Shown here: piece after piece, positions 34,379-43,985 of the stretch
How positions within the stretch are numbered: position 1 is the stretch's first letter
How the letters are laid out: every line of letters starts with the position of its first letter
NCBI GenBank assembly: GCA_047921215.1
Contig: JBLRWO010000013.1
Location: 1 to 64,000 of the forward strand
Length of the DNA: 64,000 bases
DNA from: RECM01 sp047921215
Lineage (GTDB): Bacteria > Bacteroidota > Rhodothermia > Balneolales > Cyclonatronaceae
Reading direction: 5' to 3'
The notes under the pieces: model-generated
What the model was told of the DNA's origin: nothing
Seen by the model: the letters and a program-made list of their open reading frames with translations, nothing else
The model's database searches: none
Position numbers and translations under genes: made by a program

Positions 34379-36625
34379 TTACTGTTCTGGTTTCAGCTGG
34401 TTCATGAGGAAGTTCGTATATACATCATGCAGCAGCAGGTAACTTTGGGTGTTATATGAAACTCCGTGGGCACCTGGAGGATAAATCCGAAGGTCTGCGT
34501 CTTTTCCCGAATCTGTAAGGGCCTTAACCAGCTGCATGGTATGCTGCATGTGTACATTTTCGTCCATAGCAGAGTGAACAAGAAGTAATCGACCATCCAG
34601 ATTGCCGGCATGATGGGTTACCGAGCTTCTGGTGTAGCCCCGTGGGTTATCACTTAACTGACCCATATATCGTTCGGTATATATCGTGTCGTAAAGTCTC
34701 CAGTCGGTTACAGGGGCTGTAGCGATACCGGCTTTGAAAACACCGGGGTGCAGAACCATGGTTAATGCTGCCATGTATCCTCCATAACTGTGTCCGCGAA
34801 TGGCCACACGGTCCCCGTCAATCCATGGGAGTTCTGACAGATACCCGGCTGTCTCCACAAAATCGCCGGCTTCGTGGTGGCCAAGATTACGGTACACGAT
34901 TTTCTCGAATTCACGGCCGTACCCACCACTTCCCCTGTTATTTACACTGGCCACAACCCAGCCTTCCTGTACAAGATATTGTACCCATGCGTTCGATTCG
35001 AACTGATTATAAACCGATTGTGCACCCGGCCCGCCGTAAATATTGAGCATAAGGGGATACTGCTTTGATTCGTCGAACCCGCGGGGCTTAATTATATACC
35101 CGTCCAGCCTGGTACTGTCGGAAGATGTGAAAGTGAACAGTTCTCTTGGGGCATAGAAATGGTTTTCAGTAAATTCGGTTACAGACGAATTGTCTTCAAG
35201 CATTCGTATCACAGAACCATTCATTATTCTCAGTGCAACACGGGTAGGGGTATCAATAGCGGACCAGCGGTCAATGTAGTACGCTGTATTTGGGGATACA
35301 TCAAAATAGTGCCGGCCCGGTTCAGTACTGATCTGTTGCTTTTGGGAGCCATCGAAACGGATACCGTAAAGGTGACGCTCAAGTGGAGATGCTTCCGTAG
35401 AACTGTAATAGATGATTTCACTGCGGGAATCAACTGCATGTACAAAGGAAACATCCCATTCACCAGAGGTGACCTGGTTGAGTAGTCTGCCGTCGTAATG
35501 ATACCGGTAAAGATGCCGGTTCCCGTCGCGGTCAGATATCCAGAAAAACTCTCTTACCCCCTCAGGAAAGAAAAAGTGATGATTTATGCCTTCGAAAAAA
35601 TTGAAAATATCGATCCATTGATCAGAGGTTTCTTCCATCATTAAACGCCGTTGACCGTTCCAGAGGTCAAATGAAAAAAGCTTGAGGTGATTCTGATCAC
35701 GGTTAAGATGAACCAGCGCAATTTTTTGCGGGTCCGAGGTCCAGTAAATGCGGGGTATATAACTGTCTGCAGATTCTCCGGTATTGAGCCACTGACTAGC
35801 TCCGGTACGCACATTTACAACTCCGATGCGCACTACGGGATTAATATCACCCACTTTTGGGTATCGGATATTAACATATTGGGCATGGGAACCAGAGAAG
35901 TCTGTCATCTGAAATACGGGTACACGGGATTCATCTTCCTGCCAGAATGCGATGTAATTGCTGTCGTGCGACCAGCTCCAGGCCTGCGCGAGACCGAACT
36001 CTTCTTCATAAACCCAGCCAAAACGGCCGTTAAAAACATGTTCGGTTGCATCATTGGTGAGCCGGGTTTCTTCGGCGGTTTCAAAATTGTAGATAAACAT
36101 ATCGCCATTACGCTCAAAGCCGATCAGTGATCCATCGGGTGAAAGTTCAGCAGAGCCAGCATCACGGGCAACAAGCCTGAGCGACTGGTCGTCGAGTGAA
36201 TAGAAATAGTAATCGGCAATACCGGAATGGCGGTATACCGGACGAAAATTGGTTTCAAAAAGCAGGTGTCTGGAATCTCCGGCCCACTGAAAAGACCGGT
36301 ATGCAAATGGTTTGTCAGAATCCGGGAAAGTAATCCCGGAGCCATCGAAAATGAGCTCTTCATCTCCGGTTTCCGGATCGTGAGCCCTGATTTCTCTTTG
36401 CCGATTTTCCCGGTTGTTAATGATAAATGAAAAACGGCTGCCCTCATCAATCCAGTTTACGCTTGCGGGACCATTTGATGCCCGCAACCCTCCCGATGTG
36501 AGCGCTTCACGAAGAGATGTATAGGTGGTTTTTTCAGAGAGCTGTTCAGCAGTTTGGCCGTGCGAAGGAACGGTAAGCTGCATGGAGAGCAGTATCAGTA
36601 TGATTGAATTGAAATAGGTTTTCAT
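34379..36625 (-). CDS. Dipeptidyl-peptidase IV-like S9 serine peptidase
   Basis: Starting at ATG 36625 the protein has 748 residues and a standard signal peptide (IILILLSMQLTVPSHGQ). An upstream in-frame start at 36745 would prepend 40 residues lacking signal character. The N-terminal part is an eight-bladed propeller of DPP-IV type, with FGWVYEEEFGLAQAWSWSHDS containing the Glu-Glu pair that holds the substrate amino end. The C-terminal hydrolase domain has Ser613 in GHSYGGYM, Asp688 in SAMDENVH and His720 in GAHGVS. It should release Xaa-Pro dipeptides in the periplasm for peptide uptake. Confidence 0.93.
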   Translation of the reverse strand: MKTYFNSIILILLSMQLTVPSHGQTAEQLSEKTTYTSLREALTSGGLRASNGPASVNWIDEGSRFSFIINNRENRQREIRAHDPETGDEELIFDGSGITFPDSDKPFAYRSFQWAGDSRHLLFETNFRPVYRHSGIADYYFYSLDDQSLRLVARDAGSAELSPDGSLIGFERNGDMFIYNFETAEETRLTNDATEHVFNGRFGWVYEEEFGLAQAWSWSHDSNYIAFWQEDESRVPVFQMTDFSGSHAQYVNIRYPKVGDINPVVRIGVVNVRTGASQWLNTGESADSYIPRIYWTSDPQKIALVHLNRDQNHLKLFSFDLWNGQRRLMMEETSDQWIDIFNFFEGINHHFFFPEGVREFFWISDRDGNRHLYRYHYDGRLLNQVTSGEWDVSFVHAVDSRSEIIYYSSTEASPLERHLYGIRFDGSQKQQISTEPGRHYFDVSPNTAYYIDRWSAIDTPTRVALRIMNGSVIRMLEDNSSVTEFTENHFYAPRELFTFTSSDSTRLDGYIIKPRGFDESKQYPLMLNIYGGPGAQSVYNQFESNAWVQYLVQEGWVVASVNNRGSGGYGREFEKIVYRNLGHHEAGDFVETAGYLSELPWIDGDRVAIRGHSYGGYMAALTMVLHPGVFKAGIATAPVTDWRLYDTIYTERYMGQLSDNPRGYTRSSVTHHAGNLDGRLLLVHSAMDENVHMQHTMQLVKALTDSGKDADLRIYPPGAHGVSYNTQSYLLLHDVYTNFLMNQLKPEQ

Positions 36626-36830
36626 GTTGGCCGGATGTGATTGAAGTCTGTTTACAATAATTTTCTTGACTTTTGCGCGGTTTGGCAAGCCTGGATTTAA
36701 TGTAAAAAAGATTGATAAAACATCGGACAACATATTTTGTAACATAAAAAACGGCTAAAGCATAAGTATTTAATACAAACAGGAAAAAATCTTTAAAATA
36801 CACTTGACATGGAAGCGCTTTTATAGTTAC

Positions 36831-36843
36831 TTAACAGTGTTAA
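36831..36843. promoter_or_regulatory. Palindromic operator, copy 1 (upstream of tetR)
   Basis: TTAACAGTGTTAA is a perfect 6+1+6 palindrome, 24 bases before the tetR ATG and 21 bases after a TTGACA hexamer (36804-36809). It would cover the -10/start region of that promoter. An identical 13-mer precedes fadB at 37510. Confidence 0.75.
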
Positions 36844-36867
36844 CTTTTATTCTTGCCGCGGTACAAT

Positions 36868-37473
36868 ATGAGTCAGTTTAACAGCGAATTGCGTCGACTA
36901 ATCCTGGACGAAGCCAGGCATCTTATGATTTCGACAGGCTATCACAGCCTGTCGATGAGAAAAATTGCGTCAAAGGCTGGCTGCAGCGCTACAAGCATCT
37001 ATCTCTATTTCCGGAATAAAGACGATCTGCTTCATGCCCTTATTGAGGAGGGATTTGAAATGCTCAGGCATCGCCTGGTTGAGACGGCTAAGGCACAAAC
37101 AGAACCACTTAAACGAGTCGAAGCCCTTTGCCGGGAATATGTGCAGTTTGGCTTACAGAATCCTGAATACTATGAAATTATGTTTCTGCTGCGACCTGAA
37201 CACATGGAACGCTATCCTGTTGAAAAATTCCGGAGGGCCCGTAAAAATCTGGAGCTCATCACCGATACCCTGAATGAAATGAATGGGAGCCGGGGAAGTG
37301 ATAATGAAGATTCATATGTCAGGGCCCATGCCATAACCGCTTCGTTGCATGGTGCAGTCGTGCTGGTGAATGCGGGCAGACTTGATGTACGCATTAACAG
37401 GAAGCGATTTGTAGATACAGTAATCGAACATATCATGCTTGGTATTAATGTCTTACAAATTGAAAGACAATGA
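36868..37473 (+). CDS. TetR-family transcriptional regulator of the fad cluster
   Basis: From ATG 36868 the protein has 201 residues. A TTG at 36853 would add five. The N-terminal helix-turn-helix is clear: SMRKIASKAGCSATSIYLYFRNKDDLL at about 28-54. The C-terminal helices resemble TetR_C domains of the FadR/acyl-CoA-sensing type (MFLLRPEHMERYP). It is followed after 73 bases by the fadB-like gene on the same strand. Identical palindromes precede both genes, so it likely represses itself and beta-oxidation and is released by an acyl-CoA. The ligand is inferred. Confidence 0.88.
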   Translation: MSQFNSELRRLILDEARHLMISTGYHSLSMRKIASKAGCSATSIYLYFRNKDDLLHALIEEGFEMLRHRLVETAKAQTEPLKRVEALCREYVQFGLQNPEYYEIMFLLRPEHMERYPVEKFRRARKNLELITDTLNEMNGSRGSDNEDSYVRAHAITASLHGAVVLVNAGRLDVRINRKRFVDTVIEHIMLGINVLQIERQ

Positions 37474-37509
37474 ATTAAACTTAATAACAAGAAAAATTAC
37501 ATGTATTGC

Positions 37510-37522
37510 TTAACAGTGTTAA
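37510..37522. promoter_or_regulatory. Palindromic operator, copy 2 (upstream of fadB)
   Basis: This is the same perfect palindrome TTAACAGTGTTAA, 24 bases before the fadB ATG. The distance from operator to start codon is identical to that at tetR. The chance of two exact 13-mers at matching positions is small. Confidence 0.78.
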
Positions 37523-37546
37523 TCACCGAAACAGAATAACTCTACC

Positions 37547-39910
37547 ATGAATTTTACCGAGCCATTCAGAAACGTCGCCGTGTTGGGAGCGGGCGTTATG
37601 GGATCACAGATTGCTGCACACCTTGCCAATGCAGGTACGCAGGTTTTATTACTGGATATCCCTTCAGAATCAGGATCCCCGGACGCTGTAGTTGAGAAAG
37701 CTTTTAAATCCATGATCAGGATGAAACCGTCGCCGCTGGTTACAGCATCGGCTGCCCGGCGCATTCAAACCGGCAATTTCAAAGATGATCTTGAAAAACT
37801 GGCGGCATCTGACTGGATTATTGAAGCGGTAGTCGAAAACCTTGAAATTAAACACGACATCTGGTTAAAGGTTCTGAAAATCGCAGGATCAGACGCCGTG
37901 CTGTCAACGAATACCAGCGGATTGCCCCTGAAAGAGATATCAGCTGATTTTCCGGACGACGCCAAAAGAAGATTTCTTGGTACACATTTCTTTAATCCTC
38001 CCCGGTACCTGAAATTACTTGAGGTGATACCCGGTAAGGAAACCGATCCGGAGATAGTGAAACGGATTGGACGGTTTGGTAAAATCGCACTGGGAAAAGG
38101 CATTGTTATAGCAAAAGACACACCGAATTTTATTGCAAACCGGGTCGGGACGTATGCCATGGCTGTGGCGATGCCGGCTTATGCCAGCGGCAGATATAGT
38201 GTAGAAGAAATTGATCTTCTTACGGGACCGATTACGGGGCGTCCCAAATCGGCCACGTTCCGGACTGCCGATGTGGTGGGTCTGGATACCCTCTATTACG
38301 TCTCTAAAAACCTTTACAAAGCCATTCCACACGATCATCATCGTGATGATTTCATTGTTCCGGAGGTTTTGGAAAAACTCATCGCGGAAAAAAAACTGGG
38401 TGCTAAATCGGGTGCAGGATTTTACAAAAAAGAAGGAAAGGTGATAAAAAGCCTGAATCCCGATACAATGACCTATGAAGAGCCAAAGAAGCCGGATCTC
38501 GGAGATATCGATATAATCAGGAAAAACCCATCGCTGGTTGAACGCTGGAAAGCCCTGTTCGCTGATTCAGGACGCGCGGGTGAGTTCATCCGTGAACATA
38601 CCGTTAAAAGTGTGGCATACAGCATGTACTGTATTCCCGAAATATCCGATATGCCGGCAGATATAGACAGGGCGATCTGCTGGGGTTTTGGATGGGAGAT
38701 GGGGCCGTTCAGAATCGCTGATGCAATCGGACTGGAAAAGCTCACCGGGCTGTTCCCGCAGTACGGATTTAATGTGCCTGATTGGGTCGTTCCCATGATT
38801 CAATCCGGTGACACTGCATTCTACAGAACACGTAACGGAATTCGCGAAGTGTGGCTGCCCGGAAAAGGGTATCAGGCAGATCCGCTGCCGGAAGATGAAA
38901 TTACCGTTGCCTGGCTAAGGGAAAGAGAAACCCGGGAAATCTGGAAGAATGAGGAAGCGGCACTGCTTGACATCGGGGATGGAGTTACCCTTTTCGAATT
39001 TCGTTCGAAGGCAAATACCCTTGGATCAAAGGTAATGAGCGGTTTGAGGGAGGCTATCGAAATGGTGGAAGACGGAGACTGGCTCGGCATGGTTATTGGT
39101 AACGATGGACACAATTTTTCTGTTGGAGCCAATCTCGGAGAACTGGTCCATGCTGCCCGCAGTGGCGACTTCAAGGTAATCGAGAAAGCAGTCGACAACT
39201 TCCAGGGCACTGTTCAGCGTCTCCGTTATGCTTCCAGTCCGGTTGTACTTGCGATGCGTGGCAGGGCCCTGGGCGGCGGGTGTGAACTTGCTATGGGTTC
39301 AGGTCACGTTGTAGCTGCTGCCGAAACTTATATGGGACTCGTTGAACTCGGTGTCGGGCTGATCCCCGCCGGAACCGGTTCAATGCACATGGCCACCCGT
39401 GCTGCAGATAAAGCTGAATCTGAACATGTGAGCCAGATTCAGGTATTCCTGCAAAAGGCTTTTGAAACCATCGCGATGACCAAAGTGACCATGAGTGCGC
39501 AGGAGGCAGTAGAACTCGGTTACCTGATGCCCGGCACAACCCGTATCGTTATGCATGAGGACAGGAGAATTTATGCGGCTAAAGAGGAAGTGCTCCGGCT
39601 TGCCCGGCAGGGATATTTGCCCCCACCGGTCAGGAACAGTATTCAGGTTCTTGGCAAGGCGGGAAGGGCTCCGCTTGATACCGCAGCGTGGATGATGAAA
39701 CAGGCCGGCTACATTTCAGAGTATGACCGGTATCTGGCCGGTCGTCTCGCCTATGTTCTGACCGGTGGTGATATTACCGGTCCCGCCCGGGTTCATGAGG
39801 ATTACCTCATTGCCCTCGAAAAAGAGGTGTTTCTGTCGCTTACCGGAGAACAGAAAACCAGAGAACGAATACACAGCATCCTGACTGAAAACAAACCTCT
39901 CAGGAACTGA
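37547..39910 (+). CDS. fadB: 3-hydroxyacyl-CoA dehydrogenase / enoyl-CoA hydratase fusion (FadB/FadJ-like)
   Basis: This multifunctional beta-oxidation enzyme has 787 residues. The NAD-dependent dehydrogenase comes first: VAVLGAGVMGSQIAAHLANAG at 10-30, then the catalytic His in GTHFFNPPRYLKLLEVIPG. C-terminal dehydrogenase pieces lie around 300-440. The crotonase domain occupies about 471-700, with the oxyanion loop SPVVLAMRGRALGGGCELAMG and a catalytic Glu in GLVELGVGLIPAGTG. The domain order is the reverse of E. coli FadB (hydratase first), as in other Bacteroidota/Rhodothermota proteins. It probably forms a trifunctional complex with the thiolase encoded 57 bases downstream. Confidence 0.93.
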   Translation: MNFTEPFRNVAVLGAGVMGSQIAAHLANAGTQVLLLDIPSESGSPDAVVEKAFKSMIRMKPSPLVTASAARRIQTGNFKDDLEKLAASDWIIEAVVENLEIKHDIWLKVLKIAGSDAVLSTNTSGLPLKEISADFPDDAKRRFLGTHFFNPPRYLKLLEVIPGKETDPEIVKRIGRFGKIALGKGIVIAKDTPNFIANRVGTYAMAVAMPAYASGRYSVEEIDLLTGPITGRPKSATFRTADVVGLDTLYYVSKNLYKAIPHDHHRDDFIVPEVLEKLIAEKKLGAKSGAGFYKKEGKVIKSLNPDTMTYEEPKKPDLGDIDIIRKNPSLVERWKALFADSGRAGEFIREHTVKSVAYSMYCIPEISDMPADIDRAICWGFGWEMGPFRIADAIGLEKLTGLFPQYGFNVPDWVVPMIQSGDTAFYRTRNGIREVWLPGKGYQADPLPEDEITVAWLRERETREIWKNEEAALLDIGDGVTLFEFRSKANTLGSKVMSGLREAIEMVEDGDWLGMVIGNDGHNFSVGANLGELVHAARSGDFKVIEKAVDNFQGTVQRLRYASSPVVLAMRGRALGGGCELAMGSGHVVAAAETYMGLVELGVGLIPAGTGSMHMATRAADKAESEHVSQIQVFLQKAFETIAMTKVTMSAQEAVELGYLMPGTTRIVMHEDRRIYAAKEEVLRLARQGYLPPPVRNSIQVLGKAGRAPLDTAAWMMKQAGYISEYDRYLAGRLAYVLTGGDITGPARVHEDYLIALEKEVFLSLTGEQKTRERIHSILTENKPLRN

Positions 39911-39967
39911 TAATTATAACGTAACTCATTGATCAACAATTAGTAAAAAACTATAATTAGAATATTT

Positions 39968-41152
39968 ATGAGCAATGAAGCATATTTAGTCAGCTCTGTA
40001 AGGACTGCAGTTGGAAAAGCTAAAAAAGGTTCACTTGCCCGGGTCAGGCCCGAGCAGATGGGAGCAGATGCGGTATCCGGGGCGATTGCCCGCATAAACG
40101 GACTTGAACCGGAAATGATCGATGATATACTTGTCGGATGTGCCATGCCGGAAGGTGAACAGGGGCTTAACATGGCAAGAATCATTGCACTGCGTGCAGG
40201 TTTACCGAACGCTGTTTCTGCGGCAACTATCAACCGGTTTTGCTCATCCGGACTCCAGACCATTGCAATGGCGACATCCGCAATCCGCTCTGGCTATAAC
40301 GAAGTGATAGTTGCTGGTGGGGCGGAATCGATGAGCCTGGTACCTATGACCGGATTTCATTTCTCTCCGGATCCTTACATGGTACAACACAAACCCGAAG
40401 TATATATCGGAATGGGAATTACAGCGGAAAATGTGGCACGAAAATACAGCATCAGCCGTGAAGATCAGGACCGGTTTGCATACAACTCGCACATGAAGGC
40501 AGTCCGGGCAATCAGGCACGGTTTTTTCAAAGATGAAATAATTCCTCTAATGGTAAAGGAAAATGTTTTAAAGAATGGAAATCAGATCAGCACTGAGCAA
40601 ACTTTCGATACCGATGAGGGACCTCGTCAAGATACTTCACCGGGGGCTTTGGCCGGGTTGAATCCGGCATTTATGCACGGGGGATCTGTAACAGCCGGAA
40701 ACTCTTCCCAGATGTCGGACGGTGCCGCCGCGTCGGTGGTTATGTCGGAGAAAATCATGAAAAAGATCGGGGCCGAGCCACTGGCAAGACTTGCGGGATT
40801 TGCCACTGCCGGGGTACCACCTGAACTGATGGGAATAGGTCCCGTTGAAGCCATTCCAAAGGTGCTTCAGCAAACCGGTCTGAAGATCAGTAATATCGGA
40901 CTCATCGAGTTAAATGAAGCATTTGCATCACAGGCCCTTGCAGTTATTCGTGAGCTCAGTATTGACGAGTCGATCGTGAATGTAAACGGAGGTGCTATTG
41001 CTTTAGGTCATCCCCTGGGTTGCACGGGCGCAAAACTGACTGCGACTTTACTGCATGAAATGGTACGAAGAAGAATCCGTTATGGCATGGTTACCATGTG
41101 CATCGGAGGTGGAATGGGAGCTGCTGGCATTTTTGAAAACCTGAGACGTTGA
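39968..41152 (+). CDS. fadA: Acetyl-CoA acyltransferase (3-ketoacyl-CoA thiolase)
   Basis: Thiolase performs the final cleavage of each beta-oxidation round, giving acetyl-CoA. The 394-residue protein has the acyl-carrying Cys92 in NRFCSSGLQT, His348 in GHPLGCTGAK and Cys378 in CIGGGMGAAG, plus NGGAIALG. All match degradative thiolases. It follows the fadB-like gene by 57 bases and should be its complex partner. A repeat-rich 214-base spacer separates it from the acyl-CoA dehydrogenase. Confidence 0.95.
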   Translation: MSNEAYLVSSVRTAVGKAKKGSLARVRPEQMGADAVSGAIARINGLEPEMIDDILVGCAMPEGEQGLNMARIIALRAGLPNAVSAATINRFCSSGLQTIAMATSAIRSGYNEVIVAGGAESMSLVPMTGFHFSPDPYMVQHKPEVYIGMGITAENVARKYSISREDQDRFAYNSHMKAVRAIRHGFFKDEIIPLMVKENVLKNGNQISTEQTFDTDEGPRQDTSPGALAGLNPAFMHGGSVTAGNSSQMSDGAAASVVMSEKIMKKIGAEPLARLAGFATAGVPPELMGIGPVEAIPKVLQQTGLKISNIGLIELNEAFASQALAVIRELSIDESIVNVNGGAIALGHPLGCTGAKLTATLLHEMVRRRIRYGMVTMCIGGGMGAAGIFENLRR

Positions 41153-41180
41153 GAAATCAGATTCGGTAGTGGAAATTGAG

Positions 41181-41244
41181 ACAACAGACAACAGACATAA
41201 GACATCAGAAACCAGACATCAGACGATATACACCAGACATCAGA
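41181..41244 (+). repeat. Short degenerate tandem repeats (ACAGACA / CCAGACATCAGA)
   Basis: Several overlapping copies of AGACA-type units lie in the fadA-fadE spacer. Two copies of CCAGACATCAGA are exact (41212-41223 and 41233-41244). They have no coding potential. Such purine/CA-rich repeats probably arise by replication slippage. Confidence 0.6.
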
Positions 41245-41366
41245 TTTCCTGTGCTGGATTTGGAATGGAAGACAGTTTGTTGATAGATAAACAGACCGGA
41301 GGTTGAGAGCTTGCAGGTCATTTTAACACTAATGAAAGAATAACTGATTTTTAATCAATCACTATC

Positions 41367-43862
41367 ATGGAAACATTACTTGTCGGATTTTTGACTGAAC
41401 AGCCGGTTTGGGCTGTGATTGTTGTTGCAGTTATTGTATTGCTGGCCCTGGGATACACAGGTGCTCTCTTATTGGTCTGGTTTGCTGCTGCAGCTGTGCT
41501 TTTGCTAGGCTACAGTGCCCCGGTATGGACATTCTATGTACTGGGAGTACTTGCCATACTGTTACTGATAAAACCTGTGCGCAGGAGTGTTTTGTCGGCC
41601 GGCATCATGAAACTGATGACAGCCCTGAAGTTTCTGCCGGTAATATCCGAAACCGAACGTACAGCCATTGAAGCCGGCACCGTGTGGGTGGATGGTGAAC
41701 TGTTTTCCGGAAAACCGGATTTCAAAAAAATATTGAAGGAGAACTACCCTGACCTGACTACCGAAGAACAGAAGTTCATTGATGGTCCGGTTGAGGAGCT
41801 CTGCCGGATGACAAATGACTGGGATGTATTCCAGAGAAGGGACCTTCCGCCAGAGGTTTGGGAATATTTGAAAAAAGAACGGTTTTTCGGGCTCATTATT
41901 CCGAAAAAATATGGCGGACACGGATTTTCAGCACTTGCGAACAGTACTGTGGTAGCCAAGCTTTCTTCCCGGTGCGGCCCTTTATCCACTACGGTGATGG
42001 TTCCCAATTCACTTGGGCCTGCCGAACTTCTGATTCACTATGGAACGGAGGCACAAAAAGACCACTATTTACCCAGGCTTGCCAGGGGAGAAGATATACC
42101 CTGCTTTGCGCTTACTGAGCCAAATGCCGGTTCTGATGCCGGGGCAATCGAATCAAATGGTGTTGTCTTCAGGGATGAAAACGGAAAACTGTTTCTGAAG
42201 TTAAACTGGGAAAAGCGTTACATCACACTGGCAGCCATTTCAACTGTACTGGGGCTGGCATTCAAGCTTCGTGATCCTGACAACCTGCTCGGAAAAGGAA
42301 CGAATCCGGGTATAACATGTGCCCTGATCCCATCCGACACACCCGGTGTAAAACTCGGTTTGCGGCATGATCCGCTGGGCGTTCCCTTCGTCAACTGTCC
42401 GACGTTCGGCCACGATGTGGTGGTACCGGTCGACAGCATAATCGGTGGTGTGGATGGGGCCGGCAAAGGCTGGCGCATGCTGATGGAAAGCCTGGCGGCC
42501 GGCCGTGGAATATCACTCCCGGCATCAAGCGCCGGTGGCATAAAATCCGTTATGAGGGTGGCCGGTGCCTATGCAGCCGTCCGGAAACAATTCGGTGTTC
42601 AAATCGGCCGATTTGAGGGCATAGAAGAACCGTTGGCCCGCATCGGCGGGTACGCATATATATATGAAGCGGCACGCAAGTTCACCTGTGGTGGTCTTGA
42701 TAAGGGGGCTAAACCGGCTGTGGTGACCGCCATAGCAAAATACAACTTTACAGAGGCGATGCGCAAAGCGATCAACGACGGTATGGATATTCTCGGGGGT
42801 TCCGCGATTTCAAGGGGACCGAAAAATCTGCTAGCGAACGGATATCTTGGTGTGCCCATTTCCATTACGGTTGAAGGAGCCAATATACTTACAAGGACCC
42901 TGATGATATTTGGCCAGGGCGCCATACGCTGTCACCCATACGCATTTAAGGAAATCGATGCTCTCACACGCGGTGACCTGAGGCAGTTCGATGAGGCTTT
43001 CTGGAAACACATCGGTCATGTAGGACGAAATAAGGCCCGTGCATTTCTGCTGAGCCTGACCCGTGGCAGACTGGCCGGTTCACCCGTTGGCGGGCCGGCA
43101 GCCCGGTACTTTAAAAAAATGTCGTGGACATCCGCTTCATTTGCTTTTACTGCAGACATAGCCCTGGGGGCATTTGGCGGTGGTCTGAAACTCCGGGAGA
43201 AACTGACCGGCAGATTTGCCGACATTCTGTCATGGATGTACCTGGGCACAGCGGTACTGAGAAGATTTGAAGCCGAAGGCCGGCCAAAAGAGGATGAGCC
43301 CTTTCTCCATTGGAGCATGCAGTACTGCTTTGCTCAGATTCAGGGGGCCTTTGATGGTATATACCGTCACATGGATGTTCCTGTTCTGGGATGGTTTTTT
43401 AAAGGCCCAATGCTTTGGTGGTCGCGTATCAATCCGATAGGAAGCATGCCGTCCGACAGGCTGGGGAGTAAAGTTGCCCGGGCCATGCAGGTACCCGGTG
43501 ATCAACGGGACCGGCTTACCGAAGGTGTATATCTGCCCGATCCGGACGATATGAATGAGCCCCTGTCAATACTCGAAAATGCTTTCCGGCTCACCGTTCA
43601 AAGTGATGCCGTTGCCAGGAAAATCCGGGATGCTGTTAAATCGGGTAAACTTTCGAAAGAAGCACCGTCAAAACTGCTCAAGAAAGCTGTTGCAGCGGGT
43701 GTGATATCGGAAAATGAGGCCGACCTTGTTGCAAGAACAGAAAAAGCACGAAGTGTGGCTGTAGCAGTCGATTCCTTCACCATGGAAGAGTACAAGAAGA
43801 CCGCAATGCCTGAAGCCATGGGTCAGACTTCCAAAGAAGATATTGCCGGTGTAAAAGCCTGA
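41367..43862 (+). CDS. fadE: Membrane-anchored acyl-CoA dehydrogenase (FadE-like)
   Basis: This enzyme makes the first double bond of beta-oxidation using FAD and an electron-transfer partner. The 831-residue protein starts with two or three hydrophobic segments (about 15-70), like E. coli FadE (about 814 residues). The acyl-CoA dehydrogenase core (about 110-560) contains CFALTEPNAGSDAGA, PASSAGGIKSVMRVAGAYAAVRKQFG and GDILGGSAISRGP-like segments. The C-terminal ~250 residues are the FadE-specific domain. It is third in the fad cluster, 214 bases from fadA. A half-palindrome TTAACA at 41333 hints at weak regulation by the same repressor. Confidence 0.94.
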   Translation: METLLVGFLTEQPVWAVIVVAVIVLLALGYTGALLLVWFAAAAVLLLGYSAPVWTFYVLGVLAILLLIKPVRRSVLSAGIMKLMTALKFLPVISETERTAIEAGTVWVDGELFSGKPDFKKILKENYPDLTTEEQKFIDGPVEELCRMTNDWDVFQRRDLPPEVWEYLKKERFFGLIIPKKYGGHGFSALANSTVVAKLSSRCGPLSTTVMVPNSLGPAELLIHYGTEAQKDHYLPRLARGEDIPCFALTEPNAGSDAGAIESNGVVFRDENGKLFLKLNWEKRYITLAAISTVLGLAFKLRDPDNLLGKGTNPGITCALIPSDTPGVKLGLRHDPLGVPFVNCPTFGHDVVVPVDSIIGGVDGAGKGWRMLMESLAAGRGISLPASSAGGIKSVMRVAGAYAAVRKQFGVQIGRFEGIEEPLARIGGYAYIYEAARKFTCGGLDKGAKPAVVTAIAKYNFTEAMRKAINDGMDILGGSAISRGPKNLLANGYLGVPISITVEGANILTRTLMIFGQGAIRCHPYAFKEIDALTRGDLRQFDEAFWKHIGHVGRNKARAFLLSLTRGRLAGSPVGGPAARYFKKMSWTSASFAFTADIALGAFGGGLKLREKLTGRFADILSWMYLGTAVLRRFEAEGRPKEDEPFLHWSMQYCFAQIQGAFDGIYRHMDVPVLGWFFKGPMLWWSRINPIGSMPSDRLGSKVARAMQVPGDQRDRLTEGVYLPDPDDMNEPLSILENAFRLTVQSDAVARKIRDAVKSGKLSKEAPSKLLKKAVAAGVISENEADLVARTEKARSVAVAVDSFTMEEYKKTAMPEAMGQTSKEDIAGVKA

Positions 43863-43954
43863 TAAACAGTTTCAATTGAGGCCACTGGATCATAACAGTT
43901 GCTTTTGAGAAATAAATCTATTGCTGCGTTTCTCCTGAACCAGCAGAGCCAGGC

Positions 43955-43979
43955 CACAACTCGGATATAACGGGTTGTG
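43955..43979. terminator. Weak hairpin between fadE and the acetyltransferase gene
   Basis: CACAACTCG and CGGGTTGTG form an imperfect stem between converging genes. A T-run (43988-43994) follows a few bases later. It is a marginal terminator. Confidence 0.35.
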
Positions 43980-43985
43980 TAAATA

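Noticed and set aside
36626..36745. Longer start for the DPP-IV-like peptidase
   Set aside because: The 40 added residues lack signal character and would bury the clear signal peptide that starts at 36625.
41181..41244. Possible small CRISPR array in the CCAGACATCAGA repeats
   Set aside because: Repeat units are too short, spacing is irregular, there are no unique spacers of constant length and no cas genes are present.
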